Shown in pieces: positions 5,187 through 5,232 of a stretch of 5,232 bases of DNA. The translations under genes and the position numbers were made by a program. Every line of letters starts with the position of its first letter. The first letter of the stretch is position 1. Location of the stretch: positions 28,700 to 33,931 of the forward strand of contig JABMDE010000034.1 of NCBI GenBank assembly GCA_015904055.1. The letters are read 5' to 3'. The notes under the pieces are model-generated. The model was given only the letters and a program-made list of their open reading frames with translations, ran no database searches and was not told the DNA's origin. This DNA comes from Nitrospira sp. Its GTDB lineage: Bacteria > Nitrospirota > Nitrospiria > Nitrospirales > Nitrospiraceae.

Positions 5187-5214
5187 CAGGTTCGGATCTA
5201 TATAGATTCACCTG
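5187..5214. repeat. Palindrome, candidate activator or operator site
   Basis: The core ATCTATATAGAT (5196-5207) is a perfect 12-base palindrome. It is flanked by CAGGT (5187-5191) and ACCTG (5210-5214), which also pair, with a small asymmetric gap of four against two bases. It is AT-rich in the centre with no T-run, so a protein site is more likely than a terminator. It could serve the DUF928 promoter or a gene beyond the window edge. Confidence 0.45.
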
Positions 5215-5232
5215 ACCCGACAACCACAGACT

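Larger units (their letters stand above)
4823..5232. other. Upstream region of DUF928 without a convincing gene
   Basis: About 410 bases to the window edge. The supported elements are a sigma-54-like promoter at 4986-5001 and a palindrome at 5187-5214. A 44-codon plus-strand frame (5045-5179) has a protein-like middle but no ribosome-binding site. A 38-codon minus-strand frame (4905-5021) is similar in quality, and an open 77-codon plus frame from 4867 uses a TTG start and looks like chance. The next gene must lie beyond the right edge. Confidence 0.55.

Noticed and set aside
1..5232. tRNA, rRNA, CRISPR array, insertion sequence or attachment site
   Set aside because: No regularly spaced repeats, no transposase or integrase motifs, no cloverleaf or rRNA segments were seen on reading both strands.

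Overview
The window looks like ordinary bacterial chromosome of moderate G+C (mid-50s percent by eye). Shine-Dalgarno sites are strong, intergenic gaps are compact, and there is no transposase, tRNA, rRNA or CRISPR array. The rph-rdgB pair, an HD-GYP gene, a DUF928 protein and two near-consensus RpoN (sigma-54) promoters fit a Gram-negative environmental bacterium. A Nitrospira-like (Nitrospirota) source is my best guess, but no sequence here proves it.

Left part (1-1131, minus strand): a housekeeping operon with a sigma-70-type promoter, rph (RNase PH) and, one base after its stop, rdgB (XTP/dITP pyrophosphatase). rdgB runs off the left edge. One acts in tRNA 3'-end maturation, the other in nucleotide-pool sanitation.

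Middle (1132-2714, plus strand): an intergenic region with an inverted repeat and, about 195 bp further on, a near-consensus sigma-54 promoter. It leads into a broken receiver-HD-GYP response-regulator gene that has lost most of the receiver domain and the first part of the HD domain. Next comes an unrecognised gene of about 156 codons whose coding signal changes frame twice, apparently by two single-base losses. A weak hairpin follows it.

Right part (2794-5232, minus strand): a series of small genes read right to left. A secreted DUF928 protein comes first, preceded by a second near-consensus sigma-54 promoter and, about 215 bp upstream of that, a palindrome. After it come a 78-aa cytosolic protein of unknown function, a 79-aa membrane protein, a doubtful 117-codon frame and a stand-alone 68-aa LuxR/GerE DNA-binding protein. 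The last three overlap by TGATG and ATGA junctions. The doubtful frame contains a strong hairpin, and alternative frames there also look coding, so that stretch may be partly decayed.

The most interesting signals are regulatory and evolutionary. Two sigma-54 promoters, both correctly placed and oriented and each with an upstream palindrome near -200, suggest a shared enhancer-dependent regulon covering an HD-GYP signalling gene and an envelope protein. Several neighbouring genes also carry deletions or frameshifts while rph, rdgB and the DUF928 gene are intact. I see no clear evidence of a novel defence system or mobile element.
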